Notes: generated by a model from the letters alone, not told the origin. A stretch of 12,552 bases of DNA from Candidatus Roizmanbacteria bacterium RIFCSPHIGHO2_01_FULL_39_8 (GCA_001789355.1 MFZI01000083.1:1-12552), one strand, 5' to 3'; shown: positions 1 to 8,027, counted from the stretch's first letter. A program made the numbers and translations.

Positions 1-2
1 CA

Positions 3-317
3 AATGTATCGGCTAAACTGGGGCCGAAGAATCCGGAAAAGGTGATAGGAGAAATTCACCAGGAAATAAGCTCGAAATTCGAATATCGAAATCCGAAACA
101 AATCAAAAATTTAAATCATGAAAAAACTACAAACTACAAACTACAAACGACGAACTTTCTAGGCATTGTCATCATCGATGCCAATGATCTCGGTCAGACG
201 GTGTTGGGAAATTCGACGAGTCTCCCCGATGCAAAAATTGCCAAGATATTCAAGGATAATCCCATGGGTCAGTCCGACGAGCAGACGCCTGTCGTTCTCG
301 TTTTTGAACAAAAATGA
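3..317 (+). CDS. CofE-like (F420-0:gamma-glutamyl ligase family) protein, 3' end only
   Basis: The frame is open from position 3 to the TGA at 315-317, so the start lies upstream of the window; the GTG at 42 is internal. The C-terminal residues IDANDLGQTVLG and DNPMGQSDEQTP resemble the conserved tail of CofE-like ligases. In archaea and actinobacteria such enzymes add glutamate to coenzyme F420-0; in organisms without F420 the role is unknown. The identification rests on remembered motifs in about 105 residues, so it is moderate. Between a helical stretch (PEKVIGEIHQEI) and the strand FLGIVIIDANDLG sits a low-complexity stretch of about 28 residues rich in K, N, T and Q, which I would not expect in the family. 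It is encoded by the 7-nt repeat tract at 72-155 and keeps the frame. The stop overlaps the asnS ATG as ATGA. Confidence 0.6.
   Translation, partial: NVSAKLGPKNPEKVIGEIHQEISSKFEYRNPKQIKNLNHEKTTNYKLQTTNFLGIVIIDANDLGQTVLGNSTSLPDAKIAKIFKDNPMGQSDEQTPVVLVFEQK
72..155 (+). repeat. Heptamer-period repeat tract inside a coding region
   Basis: Read in steps of seven from position 72, the tract gives TCGAAAT, TCGAATA, TCGAAAT, CCGAAAC, then four degenerate A-rich units, then TACAAAC three times exactly (128-148) and GACGAAC. Twelve units make 84 nt, or 28 codons, so the host frame is preserved. The two ends carry different unit types (TCGAAAT-like and TACAAAC-like). The tract lies where a short loop would be expected in the host protein, so it looks like an insertion or local expansion. 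The word ATCCGAA at 91-97 recurs in the atpA-atpG spacer. The boundaries are approximate. Confidence 0.75.
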
Positions 318-1627
318 AGTATAATTTCTCCATGAAACCCTCCGTTCTAATAAAAGAAATAAATGAATTTATAGGAAAAGAAGTTATAATAAAAGGCTGG
401 GTTTACAATAAAAGATCAAGCGGAAAAATTCATTTTCTTCAGATTCGCGATGGTTCAGGATTTATTCAGGCGATAATACTTAAGGGAGAAGTTTCGAGTG
501 AGTCTTTTGCTGCAGCAGAAAAAGTCACTCTCGAATCATCGGTTGAGATGGCGGGAATAGTGCGGGAAGATAAGCGGGCACCTGACGGGTATGAATTAAC
601 AGCCAAGGAATTAACAATAATTCAGCTTGCAGAGGAATTCCCCATCGGCAAAAAAGAACACGGACCTGATTTTCTTCTGAATAACAGACACCTTTGGCTC
701 CGCAGCAAACGTCAGTGGGCTATCCTTCGAGTGAGAAACGAAATAATTCGGTCACTCAATGAATATCTACAAAAGGAAGGATTTGTTCGAGTAGATACTC
801 CAATAATTACTCCCTCGGCTTGTGAGGGGACGACTACTCTCTTCGAAATCGATTACTTTGGAGAGAAAGCTTATCTTTCGCAATCAGGTCAGCTTTATCT
901 CGAAGCAGCGATCGGTTCTTTGGGAAGAGTGTACGATTTTGGTCCTGCTTTACGTGCAGAAAAATCCAAGACTCGCAGACATCTCATTGAATTCTGGATG
1001 ATGGATGCAGAGGCTGCGTTCGTTGATTTTATCGGGATACTTAAGGTCCAGGAAGAGATGGTTTATCATATTATTCAGAGTGTCTTAAAGAATTGTCAGA
1101 AAGAATTAGAAATTTTGGAACGCGATACACAAGTTCTCAGTTCAATTAAACTGCCATTCGTCAGACTCACCTATAAGGAGACCATTAAGCTTTTAAACTC
1201 ATTGGGCTCAGATATCAAGATTGGTTCTGATTTCGGAAATGATGATGAAACTATTCTCATGAATCATTATAAAAAACCGGTATTTGTCACCCATTATCCG
1301 GCTGAAGTGAAAGCTTTCTATGCAAAAAAAGACCCGAATGATGGGGATTTTGCTTTAGTCGCAGATCTCTTAGCCCCAGAGGGCTATGGTGAGGTGATAG
1401 GGGGAGGAGAAAGGGAGTCTGACTATGATACATTAATCAGGGAAATTCAAAAGAGAAATCTTAACGTTAAAGATTATGATTGGTATCTTGATCTGAGAAA
1501 ATATGGGAGCGTTCCTCATAGTGGATTTGGGATTGGACTCGAGCGCATGGTTGCTTGGATTTGTAAGTCGCCTCACGTAAGAGAAACAATTCCATTCCCA
1601 CGATTATTAGGAAGATTTAGGCCATGA
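314..1627 (+). CDS. asnS: Asparaginyl-tRNA synthetase (class II, archaeal-like)
   Basis: It charges tRNA-Asn with asparagine in the cytoplasm. An N-terminal OB-fold anticodon-binding domain occupies about residues 8-105 (IIKGWVYNKRSSGKIHFLQIRDGSG). The class II catalytic core follows. It contains QSGQLYLE (190-197), a motif 2 region with FGPALRAEKSKTRRHLIEFWMM (split here only as a description; ATP-binding Arg214) and motif 3 GFGIGLERM (404-412). The tail HVRETIPFPR fits AsnRS rather than AspRS, whose equivalent usually reads with LFPRD. The length of 437 aa is normal. The ATG at 314 overlaps the previous stop as ATGA, suggesting coupling. A second ATG at 332 follows a TATAAT box and may be the start of a leaderless transcript; the residues between (MKYNFS) look dispensable. 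The stop overlaps gatC by 4 bp, so asnS heads a tRNA-charging operon. Confidence in the family is high and in Asn specificity good. Confidence 0.92.
   Translation: MKYNFSMKPSVLIKEINEFIGKEVIIKGWVYNKRSSGKIHFLQIRDGSGFIQAIILKGEVSSESFAAAEKVTLESSVEMAGIVREDKRAPDGYELTAKELTIIQLAEEFPIGKKEHGPDFLLNNRHLWLRSKRQWAILRVRNEIIRSLNEYLQKEGFVRVDTPIITPSACEGTTTLFEIDYFGEKAYLSQSGQLYLEAAIGSLGRVYDFGPALRAEKSKTRRHLIEFWMMDAEAAFVDFIGILKVQEEMVYHIIQSVLKNCQKELEILERDTQVLSSIKLPFVRLTYKETIKLLNSLGSDIKIGSDFGNDDETILMNHYKKPVFVTHYPAEVKAFYAKKDPNDGDFALVADLLAPEGYGEVIGGGERESDYDTLIREIQKRNLNVKDYDWYLDLRKYGSVPHSGFGIGLERMVAWICKSPHVRETIPFPRLLGRFRP
320..325 (+). promoter_or_regulatory. Candidate -10 box (TATAAT) for leaderless asnS start
   Basis: A perfect TATAAT lies just after the end of the upstream gene. 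Six bases separate it from the ATG at 332, so transcription starting about 7 nt downstream would begin at or next to that codon, giving a leaderless mRNA. I see no good -35 at 16-18 bp spacing and no extended -10 TG, which limits confidence. If used, AsnRS would start at residue 7 of the longer frame (MKPSVLIKEI). Confidence 0.4.
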
Positions 1628-1941
1628 AAAAAAAACACAGCAAACTCATTTTAACTTCGGAAATAATTACGCATGTCGCTAGACTAGCTCATCTTAAATT
1701 GACGCCCGAACTTATATTAAGCTTTCAGGATCAGCTCTCCTCGGTCATTTCCTATATGTCAAAGATTCAATCTGTTAACACTGACGGAGTACCCCTCACT
1801 TCGCAGGTGACAAAATTAACAAATGTTTGGAGGGAGGATAAGATTGATGAAGACCGAATGTTCACTCAAGCACAGGCATTGCAAAACGCCAAGAAATCAA
1901 AAAATGGCTATTTTGTAGTTAAAGCAATTTTTTCCGAATAA
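1624..1941 (+). CDS. gatC: Asp/Glu-tRNA amidotransferase subunit GatC
   Basis: GatC is the small subunit of the GatCAB amidotransferase; it wraps around GatA and GatB and stabilises the complex. The 105-residue product shows the usual start of the family (ITHVARLAHLKLTPE, about residues 16-30). A helix ending SYMSKIQSVNTDGVPLTS follows, and a late WREDKI segment corresponds to the usual LREDxV. The C-terminal NGYFVVKAIF matches the GatC ending in which the last strand reads FxVPKVL or similar. Its ATG overlaps the asnS stop (ATGA), and AGGAAG at 1609-1614 is a usable ribosome binding site 9 nt upstream. Only 2 nt separate its stop from gatA. The extra basic N-terminus (MKKKHSK) is a small lineage feature. 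Confidence 0.9.
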   Translation: MKKKHSKLILTSEIITHVARLAHLKLTPELILSFQDQLSSVISYMSKIQSVNTDGVPLTSQVTKLTNVWREDKIDEDRMFTQAQALQNAKKSKNGYFVVKAIFSE

Positions 1942-1943
1942 CA

Positions 1944-3371
1944 ATGCTTTTAGATAAATCAATACAGGAACTCCATGCGGGGTTGACAAAAAGAGAATTC
2001 TCGAGTGAGGACCTTGTAAGGGAATGTTACCTCAATATCGAAAAATATCAGACAAAGCTGAATGCATTCATTACACTGGTTGACAAGGAAAAAGCATTGC
2101 AAGAGGCTAAGCAGAAAGACAGGGATTTTAAACCGGGAGTTTCGAAATTGTATGGACTGCCTTATGTTCTAAAAGATGCGTACATAAGCGAAGATATGAG
2201 AACTACTGCAGCTTCACACGTCTTAGCTGACTTTATTCCACCCTATGATTCCACCGTTAATAAAAAATTAAAAAAATCAGGAGCGATTCTTATCGGAAAG
2301 ATGAATATGGATGCGTGGGGACATGGAGGAAGTTCGGAGAATACGGATTTTGGACCAGTTAAAAATCCGTGGGATACCAGTCGGGTAGCAGGTGGGTCAA
2401 GTGGTGGTCCTGCCGTTGCAATTTCAACACGCATGGCAGTTTTTGCCATAGGCGAAGATACGGGAGGGTCAATTAGAAACCCAGCTGCCTGGTGTAACAT
2501 CACGGGATTAAAGGTAACATACGGTCGGGTCTCCAGATACGGAACAATTGCCTATGCATCTTCCTTTGATACGGTGGGACCAATGGCAAAAACAGCGGAA
2601 GATTGCGCAGTGGTTCTTGAAGCAATTGCGGGATGTGATCCCTATGATTCGACAAGTTCACCAATACCGACCGAAAAGTATGTCGACTTGCTGAAAAAAA
2701 ACACCCGCAATAAGATTGTAATTGGTGTTCCAAGTGAGTTTTTTGGGAAAGGTTTGGATTTAGAAATAAAAACTGCAATAGAATCAACTCATAAGACGTT
2801 TGCGTCTTTGGGAATGAATATTAATGAAATAAGCATGCCCTTGTTTGATTATGGGCTGCCTGTATATTATCTCATCGGTCCAAGTGAGACGAGTTCGAAC
2901 CTCGCTCGTTATGATGGAATCCGATTTGGTAATAACCGCGAAAAATTCTCTCAGGAAACAATGAGGCGTATCATGATGGGAACCTATGCCTTGTCGGCCG
3001 GCTATTACGATGCCTACTATAAAAAAGCCCAAAAAGTAAGAACTTTGTTTATCAGGGAATACGAGAAGGCATTGGCTGAATGTGATGTTATTCTTATGCC
3101 GGTAACACCAACGCCACCAAGTAAAATAGGAGAACTGTTGACTGACCCATTGAGCATCTTGCTCGCGGATATCTATACGAGTACTCAAAATCCTGTTGGA
3201 GTTCCGTCGTTAGCTCTACCTGCAGGATTCACAAAAAACAAACTCCCTATTGGAATGCAAATAGTGGGACCGATGTTCTCAGAAAGCCTGCTCCTTACTA
3301 TTGGACACCTTTATCAGCAAAAGACAGATTGGCATTTAAGAAAACCAATTCTTGTTTTTAATAAAGATTAA
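1944..3371 (+). CDS. gatA: Glu-tRNA(Gln)/Asp-tRNA(Asn) amidotransferase subunit GatA
   Basis: GatA is the amidase subunit. It releases ammonia from glutamine, and the ammonia travels to GatB to amidate mischarged tRNA. The amidase-signature Ser-cisSer-Lys triad can be read as Lys77 (VLKDAY), Ser152 (AGGSSGGPA) and nucleophile Ser176 (DTGGSIRNPA). These are each two residues earlier than the corresponding positions I recall for Staphylococcus aureus GatA. The segment ITGLKVTYGRVSRYG (186-200) is typical of the family, as is the late VGVPSLALPAGF. The length of 475 aa is normal. The substrate-binding loop reads MDAWGHGGSSENTDFG, unlike the MDEFAMGSSTEN form of many bacteria but plausible for CPR. 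It follows gatC by 2 nt and so is co-transcribed. The antisense open frames across it are shadows. Confidence 0.95.
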   Translation: MLLDKSIQELHAGLTKREFSSEDLVRECYLNIEKYQTKLNAFITLVDKEKALQEAKQKDRDFKPGVSKLYGLPYVLKDAYISEDMRTTAASHVLADFIPPYDSTVNKKLKKSGAILIGKMNMDAWGHGGSSENTDFGPVKNPWDTSRVAGGSSGGPAVAISTRMAVFAIGEDTGGSIRNPAAWCNITGLKVTYGRVSRYGTIAYASSFDTVGPMAKTAEDCAVVLEAIAGCDPYDSTSSPIPTEKYVDLLKKNTRNKIVIGVPSEFFGKGLDLEIKTAIESTHKTFASLGMNINEISMPLFDYGLPVYYLIGPSETSSNLARYDGIRFGNNREKFSQETMRRIMMGTYALSAGYYDAYYKKAQKVRTLFIREYEKALAECDVILMPVTPTPPSKIGELLTDPLSILLADIYTSTQNPVGVPSLALPAGFTKNKLPIGMQIVGPMFSESLLLTIGHLYQQKTDWHLRKPILVFNKD

Positions 3372-3380
3372 AACTATAAT
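3352..3380 (+). promoter_or_regulatory. Sigma-70-type promoter upstream of gatB
   Basis: TTGTTT at 3352-3357 lies 17 bp before a perfect TATAAT at 3375-3380. Initiation near 3387 would leave a leader of about 20 nt before the gatB ATG at 3407. That leader has no strong Shine-Dalgarno site. The -35 overlaps the end of gatA. It would let gatB-dnaE be transcribed separately from asnS-gatC-gatA. Confidence 0.5.
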
Positions 3381-3406
3381 TTTGAGCGTTAAAATCTAAT
3401 TGGATT

Positions 3407-4771
3407 ATGACAAAATATACACCAGTAATAGGTCTAGAGATTCACATAGAGCTAAAAACTCTCTCCAAGACGTTTTGTGGCTGCAGAAATGACCCTTTCA
3501 ATGCAAAGGAGCCGAATATATATACCTGTCCCGTATGTCTTGGATTACCTGGAGCGCTGCCTGTTCCGAATAAAAAAGCGATTGAATGGACAATGCTTTT
3601 GGGAAAGGCGCTGAATTGCAAAATAAATACTGTCTCAAAATTTGACCGCAAGCATTATTTTTATCCGGATCTACCCAAAGGGTACCAGATTTCTCAGTAT
3701 GATGAACCTATCGCCAGCCAGGGCTGGGTGAAGATCAAAAATCAAATATCAAATAGCAAAGATAAAAGTAACGAAGAAAAGAAAATCCGTATACATAGGG
3801 TTCACTTGGAGGAGGACACGGGAAAACTGATGCACTCAGGAGTAGATACGCTCATTGACTTCAACAGATCAGGTGTCCCGCTTGTTGAGGTGGTTACGGA
3901 GGCAGACTTCGATAATTCAGATGACGTCAAAGCATTTCTTATCAAGCTCCACAACATTATAGTAAACCTAGGGGTTTCCGATGCAAATATGGAAAAAGGC
4001 TCGATGCGTTTGGAACCTAACATTTCAGTCAGGAAGGCAGATCAAAAAACGCTCCCGTCATATAAGGTCGAGGTAAAAAATATCAACTCTTTCAACTTCG
4101 TTAAAAAAGCGATTGACTACGAAGTGGAACGACATATAGAAATACTTGAGCGGGATGAAATTCCTACCCAAGAAACTCGAGGATTTGTTGAAAAAACAAG
4201 CTCAACTGTTTCCCAGAGGTCAAAGGAAGAAGCACACGATTACCGATATTTCCCGGAGCCAGATATTCCCCCCTTGGAATTTGAGCAGGAGTATATAGAC
4301 TCGATAAAAGTGCCTGAATTGGCAGACGACAGAAAACAAACACTCATGCAAGCTCCTCATAATTTGGAGGAAAATTTGGCTGAAAATGTCAGTTTGAGCA
4401 AAGCGGTTACCGACTATTACCTTTCAGTTTTTACTCTCACCCATTCTCATCCAGAATTAAGCGGGATAAATGTGGCAAAAACACTGGCAAATCTTATCCT
4501 TAACAAAAAATTGTTTCAGAACTATCCTGACCCTCAAGAAAGCGCAATCTACGTCATCGAGACAATTAAACCAAAAAAAACGGACATGAAATTGTTGGGT
4601 TCTCTAATCGAAAGAGTAATCGCTTCGAACAAAAAAACAGTAGAGGATTATAATAGGGGCAAGGAGAATGCCATCATGTACCTCGTCGGCCAAGTAATGA
4701 AAGAAATGAAAGGGAAAGCGGATCCGTTAAAAGTGAAGGAAGCATTGTTAAAAAAATTAAAAAAGGAATAA
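3407..4771 (+). CDS. gatB: Glu-tRNA(Gln)/Asp-tRNA(Asn) amidotransferase subunit GatB, with in-frame repeat insert
   Basis: GatB binds mischarged tRNA, activates the side-chain carboxylate with ATP and completes amidation. Residues 5-16 (TPVIGLEIHIEL) are the family opening. A zinc-site pattern is intact: Cys24 and Cys26 (TFCGC), then Cys41 and Cys44 (TCPVCLGLPG). Other signatures are KFDRKHYFYPDLPKGYQISQ (78-97), VHLEEDTGKLMH (132-143) and DFNRSGVPLVEVV. Residues from about 300 form the helical linker and C-terminal YqeY-like tRNA-binding tail. The length of 454 aa is slightly short for the family. Residues about 110-124 (KNQISNSKDKSNEE) interrupt a turn between GWVKI and KKIRIHRVHLEED and are encoded by a 7-nt repeat tract. 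The gene follows gatA by 35 bp with its own promoter and abuts dnaE. With AsnRS encoded next door, Gln-tRNA formation is the likely main role. Confidence 0.95.
   Translation: MTKYTPVIGLEIHIELKTLSKTFCGCRNDPFNAKEPNIYTCPVCLGLPGALPVPNKKAIEWTMLLGKALNCKINTVSKFDRKHYFYPDLPKGYQISQYDEPIASQGWVKIKNQISNSKDKSNEEKKIRIHRVHLEEDTGKLMHSGVDTLIDFNRSGVPLVEVVTEADFDNSDDVKAFLIKLHNIIVNLGVSDANMEKGSMRLEPNISVRKADQKTLPSYKVEVKNINSFNFVKKAIDYEVERHIEILERDEIPTQETRGFVEKTSSTVSQRSKEEAHDYRYFPEPDIPPLEFEQEYIDSIKVPELADDRKQTLMQAPHNLEENLAENVSLSKAVTDYYLSVFTLTHSHPELSGINVAKTLANLILNKKLFQNYPDPQESAIYVIETIKPKKTDMKLLGSLIERVIASNKKTVEDYNRGKENAIMYLVGQVMKEMKGKADPLKVKEALLKKLKKE
3734..3775 (+). repeat. Heptamer-period repeat tract inside gatB
   Basis: From 3734 the sequence steps as ATCAAAA, ATCAAAT, ATCAAAT, AGCAAAG, ATAAAAG, TAACGAA. 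Three units are near-identical and three are degenerate. The 42 nt encode 14 residues (NQISN-type) between two conserved GatB segments, and the frame is kept. It resembles the tract at 72-155 in period, A-richness and in-frame length. The outer boundary on the 3' side is uncertain. Confidence 0.65.
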
Positions 4772-7700
4772 ATGTCATTTGTTCATCTTCATACTCATTC
4801 TGAATACTCGCTTTTGGATGGGATGTGCAGGCTCGATGATATGATAGCTCGAGCGAAGGAACAAGGAATGCCTGCAGTTGCGCTTACCGATCATGGAGCA
4901 TTATACGGAGCCTTCAAATTCTTTATCAAAGCAAAAGAAGCGGGCCTAAAACCGATCATCGGAGTTGAAGCTTATAAAGCCAAAAAGAGCCGTTTCGACA
5001 AACAACCCGGAGTTGAAAAGGACCAAAACCATCTTGTACTTTTAGCCAAAAATCTTACCGGTTACAAAAACCTATTGAAACTTGTGACTGCGGCTCACCT
5101 TGAAGGCTACTACTACAAACCGCGCGTGGATTTTGAACTGCTGGAAAAATACAGGGAAGGACTGATCGTTTTGTCAGGTTGTTTGAACGGAGATATTCCC
5201 TCGCTCATCCTTAATAACCAGATGAACCAGGCTGAGAAAATTCTCGAGAAATATCTCTCACTTTTTGAGGGGAATTTTTACCTGGAACTTCAAAGGCATC
5301 CCGAGATGGAAGATCTCGATCGTGTCAATAGTGAACTTATTAAACTTTCAAGGAAGTATGCGGTACCTTTGGTAGCGACAAACGACGTGCATTATCTTGA
5401 CCCGGATGATGCGTATGCGCAGGAAATCCTTCTTTGTATACAGACGCTTCATACCATAGTAGAGAAGAATCGTCCGCTATCAATGATTGATAAACCCGAT
5501 TTTTATTTTAAGAGCGTAAATGAAATGAAAGGAAGCTTCATTGATTTGCCCGAGGCAATAACGAACTCCTTAAAAATAGCCGAACAATGCAATGTTGAAA
5601 TCCCTTATGGTAACTGGATATTACCAAGATTTGATACTCCACATAAAGAGCCGGTTGATGTATACCTTAAGCAATTAGTTCATGAGCGTATTAAAAGAGT
5701 GGAAAAAGAGAATCAGGATGTCATTAAAAAAAGAATAGAATATGAACTCAATATTATTATAAAAAAGGGCTATTCAACGTATTTTTTAATTGTCCAGGAT
5801 TTTGTGAATTGGGCAAAAAAAGCAGGTATCGCAGTTGGTCCAGGCAGAGGTTCGGTAGCGGGATCACTCGTTGCCTATATTTTAGGAATTACTGATATCA
5901 ACCCTATAGAATATGCACTCCCTTTTGAGCGCTTCTTAAATCCCGACAGACCGACTCCACCGGATATCGATATTGATTTTGCAGATGTGAGAAGAGATGA
6001 AGTCTTGCATTACGTCACCAAAAAATATGGAGAAGAGAAGGTTGCACAGATTATCACATTTGGAACAATGGAAGCTCGTCTTGCGGTCCGCGATGTGACT
6101 CGGGCACTCGGCATGTCATACTCGCAGGGAGACCGTCTGGCAAAGATGATACCCCCCAGTAGGCAGGGTTTTCCAATGTCTCTTTCTCAGGCATTAGAGG
6201 AAGCACCAGCTCTCAAATTCGCATATCAATCTGAACAGGATACAAAGAAAGTAATCGATGTAGCAAGGAAACTCGAAGGTCTGCCCCGGCACGCCTCTGT
6301 CCATGCTGCCGGAGTAGTTATGTCAGATAAAGATCTTTCTGAATATGTCCCCCTTCAGAGGGAAACAAAAGAAGATAGAATCATCACCCAATACGACATG
6401 TACAGCCTTGATCTTAATACTTCACCCAAACGAGCCATAGGTCTCTTGAAGATTGATTTTCTTGGCCTGCGAAACTTGACGATTCTCGAAAAAGCGATAG
6501 AGTATCTTGGCAAATCAAAGAAAGAAAAGATTGATATTCATCACGTCCCTCTCATTGACAAAAAAGCATACGAACTAATTGCACGAGGAGAAACAGTTGG
6601 TGTTTTTCAACTGGAGTCATCAGGTATGAGACGCCTTGCCAAAGACCTGCAGCCGAGCAAAATGAGTGATATTTCAGCTATGGTTGCCTTATTTCGTCCC
6701 GGTCCGATGGATCTTATTCCTTCTTTTCTGGAAAATAAAAAAAATCCAAAAAATATCCGCTATCTTCATCCTGATCTCAAATTAATTTTAGAGGAAACTT
6801 ACGGGATTCTCGTTTATCAGGAGCAGGTAATGGAGATCGCACATAAACTTGCAGGATATTCGATGAGTGAGGCAGACAATCTGCGGATTGCTATGGGAAA
6901 GAAGAAAAAAGAATTGATGAAAAAAGAAAAAGAGAAATTTATTCAGGGAGCAGTCAAGAACGGATATAAAAAATCACTTGCAGAAAAAATATTTAATTTC
7001 ATCGAGAAGTTTGCTGCATATGGATTTAATAAACCTCATTCCGCTTCATATGCATTGATCGCATATTGGACAGCCTATATGAAAGCAAACTATCCGGTAG
7101 AGTTTATGACCGCGCTTCTCTCTGCGGAATTACAAGGGATAGCCGGTCCGCAAAGAGAGATAAAGATGGCGCAAGCAATCGAGGAGTGCAGGCGGATGGA
7201 CATTTCTGTACTTCAGCCGGACATCAATAAATCCGGATCCAGTTTCATGATTGAAGGGAGGGCAATTCGTTTTGGGTTATCGGCGATAAAAAATGTAGGT
7301 CAAGCAGCCATAGACTCTATCCTTAGCGCAAGAGCGACTGGGCCCTTCATTAGTTTTAAGGATTTTTTGTACCGAGTTGATTTGAGGAAGGTGAACAAAA
7401 AAACAGTCGAGAGTCTCATTAAGGCTGGTGCTTTTAAGGAATATGGAAATAGGGCTTCACTGTTAGCCTATTATCCCAAGATTATCAAAGAGATAGTCGA
7501 TATGAAGATCGATGCCCAGAAGGGTCAATTCAGTCTATTTACGCAAAATAGTTCTCAAATAAATCTAAAAGATATGATTGTAAGCGTCGAGGATTTTAAC
7601 GAAGATGAAATTCTTCAGATGGAGAAAGAAGTAATTGGTTTCTTGATAACAAAAAACCCGCTCCTCAAATTCCAAGCTCTTATTGCAAAAAAAGTGACAA

Positions 7701-8002
7701 AGAAAGTTGGCGATATTAGTCTAGAGGATACAGATAAAACTCATATTTTAGCCGGGATTATCAGCGCGAAAAAAATCATAAAAACCAAGAAGGACAATTC
7801 GGAGATGGCTTTCATCAATATTTTTGATGAAACTGGATCTCTTGAGTGTGTTATTTTCCCCAGATTATTCGCTCGATTGCGGGATATTATTTCCATCAAT
7901 AGAGTTATCATGCTCAAAGGTAAAGTAAATGACAGAGATGGGAGATTGAGTGTACTTATTGATAATGCGGTTGACTTGGAACGAGTAAATTCGAATGGTT
8001 GA
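4772..8002 (+). CDS. dnaE: DNA polymerase III subunit alpha (DnaE type)
   Basis: This is the catalytic subunit of the replicative polymerase. The PHP domain spans about residues 3-280 with its metal-site motifs intact: HLHTH (5-9), TDHG (39-42), GVEAY (64-68), SGC (135-137) and NDVH (204-207). The polymerase core has GPGRGSVAGSL (356-366) and the catalytic aspartates in PDIDIDFAD (Asp398, Asp400). The third aspartate is Asp562 in KIDFLGLRNLT. The helix-hairpin-helix region lies around 830-890. QFSLF (919-923) fits a beta-clamp-binding pentapeptide, and an OB fold follows at about 988-1068. The length of 1076 aa is a little short but complete, and there is no intein. The ATG directly follows the gatB stop, and AAGGAA at 4763-4768 is a close Shine-Dalgarno site. 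The HLHTH motif, lost in E. coli DnaE, suggests a PHP domain able to bind metal. Confidence 0.97.
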   Translation: MSFVHLHTHSEYSLLDGMCRLDDMIARAKEQGMPAVALTDHGALYGAFKFFIKAKEAGLKPIIGVEAYKAKKSRFDKQPGVEKDQNHLVLLAKNLTGYKNLLKLVTAAHLEGYYYKPRVDFELLEKYREGLIVLSGCLNGDIPSLILNNQMNQAEKILEKYLSLFEGNFYLELQRHPEMEDLDRVNSELIKLSRKYAVPLVATNDVHYLDPDDAYAQEILLCIQTLHTIVEKNRPLSMIDKPDFYFKSVNEMKGSFIDLPEAITNSLKIAEQCNVEIPYGNWILPRFDTPHKEPVDVYLKQLVHERIKRVEKENQDVIKKRIEYELNIIIKKGYSTYFLIVQDFVNWAKKAGIAVGPGRGSVAGSLVAYILGITDINPIEYALPFERFLNPDRPTPPDIDIDFADVRRDEVLHYVTKKYGEEKVAQIITFGTMEARLAVRDVTRALGMSYSQGDRLAKMIPPSRQGFPMSLSQALEEAPALKFAYQSEQDTKKVIDVARKLEGLPRHASVHAAGVVMSDKDLSEYVPLQRETKEDRIITQYDMYSLDLNTSPKRAIGLLKIDFLGLRNLTILEKAIEYLGKSKKEKIDIHHVPLIDKKAYELIARGETVGVFQLESSGMRRLAKDLQPSKMSDISAMVALFRPGPMDLIPSFLENKKNPKNIRYLHPDLKLILEETYGILVYQEQVMEIAHKLAGYSMSEADNLRIAMGKKKKELMKKEKEKFIQGAVKNGYKKSLAEKIFNFIEKFAAYGFNKPHSASYALIAYWTAYMKANYPVEFMTALLSAELQGIAGPQREIKMAQAIEECRRMDISVLQPDINKSGSSFMIEGRAIRFGLSAIKNVGQAAIDSILSARATGPFISFKDFLYRVDLRKVNKKTVESLIKAGAFKEYGNRASLLAYYPKIIKEIVDMKIDAQKGQFSLFTQNSSQINLKDMIVSVEDFNEDEILQMEKEVIGFLITKNPLLKFQALIAKKVTKKVGDISLEDTDKTHILAGIISAKKIIKTKKDNSEMAFINIFDETGSLECVIFPRLFARLRDIISINRVIMLKGKVNDRDGRLSVLIDNAVDLERVNSNG

Positions 8003-8027
8003 CGAATATGAATGTCAATGATACAAT
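7999..8027 (+). promoter_or_regulatory. Promoter of the atp operon
   Basis: TTGACG (7999-8004) and TACAAT (8022-8027) are separated by exactly 17 bp, one mismatch each from consensus. The -35 contains the dnaE stop codon TGA. Initiation would be near 8034, downstream of the ATG at 8008. If this is the main promoter, AtpI/Z made from it would have to start later, for example at the in-frame TTG at 8044, which AAGGA (8032-8036) precedes by 7 nt. Confidence 0.6.

Noticed and set aside
2243..3188. Three consecutive antisense open frames (2243-2503, 2500-2787, 2784-3188) opposite gatA
   Set aside because: They end to end overlap by 4 bp, but this is a by-product of gatA codon structure. The products show no recognisable domain and the + strand gene is firmly identified.
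4772..8002. Intein or split in dnaE
   Set aside because: The polymerase motifs run without interruption and the length is below the usual family size.
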